Part shown: piece after piece, positions 12,559 through 12,846 of the stretch
How the letters are laid out: each line of letters opens with the position of its first letter
Numbering within the stretch: the first letter of the stretch is position 1
Assembly: GCF_035506375.1 (NCBI RefSeq)
Contig: NZ_DATJPM010000052.1
Coordinates: 1 to 12,846 of the forward strand
From: Methanocella sp.
GTDB lineage: Archaea; Halobacteriota; Methanocellia; Methanocellales; Methanocellaceae
Direction: 5' to 3'
Length of the DNA: 12,846 nucleotides
The notes under the pieces: model-generated
The model's database searches: none
What the model saw: the letters and a program-made list of their open reading frames with translations, nothing else
What the model was told of the DNA's origin: nothing
Program-made: the position numbers and the translations under genes

Positions 12559-12700
12559 AAAAGTTGGTGCGGCCTGGTGTAACCCTGGTGCCACTTGGTG
12601 ATATAATAAAAAGTTGGTGCAGCCTGGTGTAAACTAGGTGTGGTTGGAAATAGTGTGCTTACAAGTGGCACCAGGGTTACACCAGGCCGCACTAACTTTT
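12559..12700. repeat. 39-bp inverted repeat with an extra direct copy, GGTG words in helical phase
   Basis: 12559-12597 is the reverse complement of 12662-12700 with one mismatch in 39. Between them a partial direct copy of the left arm starts exactly 50 bp later (about 12609-12640). GGTG occurs at 12566, 12576, 12587 and 12597, then 12616, 12626 and 12637, so steps are 10-11 bp within each group. CACC words in the right arm mirror this. No gene is present. It may be a binding array, a hairpin-forming element or a member of the same repeat class as the edge copies. Confidence 0.8.
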
Positions 12701-12709
12701 TAAAAAAAT

Positions 12710-12837
12710 TTGCTGTGTTGAATATGCCCTTTTAAGTCTCAGAGTGTTCGAAGGCACTATTTTTCACCACAAAGGCACGAAGAGCACGGAGGCCCACAAA
12801 GTCTTTTTTATAATTAAGAGACAAAGGGCACAGAGCC
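12710..12837. repeat. Right copy of the edge repeat, inverted relative to 48-182
   Basis: 12753-12802 is the perfect reverse complement of 84-133. 12710-12723 matches 169-182 inverted. The outer part up to 12837 is similar but diverged. The copy directly abuts the 39-bp inverted repeat. No coding sequence is present. Confidence 0.75.
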
Positions 12838-12846
12838 GCTTTTTGA

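Noticed and set aside
12559..12700. Possible CRISPR array
   Set aside because: Only two direct copies 50 bp apart and one inverted copy, degenerate, no uniform spacers and no cas genes.

Overview
The window looks like a chromosomal segment of a euryarchaeal methanogen, most likely of the Methanocellales. This is an inference, not a database match. It rests on GC-rich genes separated by very AT-rich spacers, archaeal TATA boxes close to start codons, Shine-Dalgarno (SD) sites, secreted proteins with Pro/Thr linkers, and CAC-rich intergenic repeats. Ten protein genes are recognisable. There is no rRNA, tRNA, transposase or CRISPR array.

The left two thirds (255-8771) is a surface-glycan or exopolysaccharide locus. 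A PIG-L type deacetylase (minus strand) diverges from a GT2 glycosyltransferase (plus strand). GT2 converges, with a shared hairpin terminator, on a minus-strand operon alg14-like / alg13-like / GT4. Divergent from that operon are two secreted GH16-like proteins with one and two catalytic-type domains, then a Wzx-type flippase. Together these could build a lipid-linked glycan on the cytoplasmic face (GT2, GT4, Alg13/14), trim it (PIG-L deacetylase), flip it (Wzx) and remodel it outside the cell (GH16 proteins). No polymerase, oligosaccharyltransferase or initiating phosphoglycosyltransferase lies in the window.

The right third (9311-12417) is a minus-strand ABC importer of the BtuFCD/FecBCD class: substrate-binding lipoprotein, FecCD-type permease and ATPase. 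A hairpin terminator separates the binding-protein gene from the permease. The substrate (iron chelate, corrinoid or other) cannot be read from the sequence.

The long non-coding stretches hold structured repeats: an imperfect palindrome of about 420 bp between flippase and ATPase, a 39-bp inverted repeat with GGTG words every 10-11 bp near the right end, and a repeat pair in opposite orientation at the two window edges with a perfect 50-bp core.

The most surprising signal is translational. The alg13-like gene and the binding-protein gene each have an SD site at normal distance from a non-AUG codon (CTG and ATC), exactly where the conserved protein N-terminus should begin, with no in-frame ATG, GTG or TTG nearby. 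A third gene (the tandem GH16) has a similar but ambiguous start. Another notable point is that the first GH16 domain of the tandem protein has lost its putative acid/base glutamate (EIDIH instead of EIDIE).
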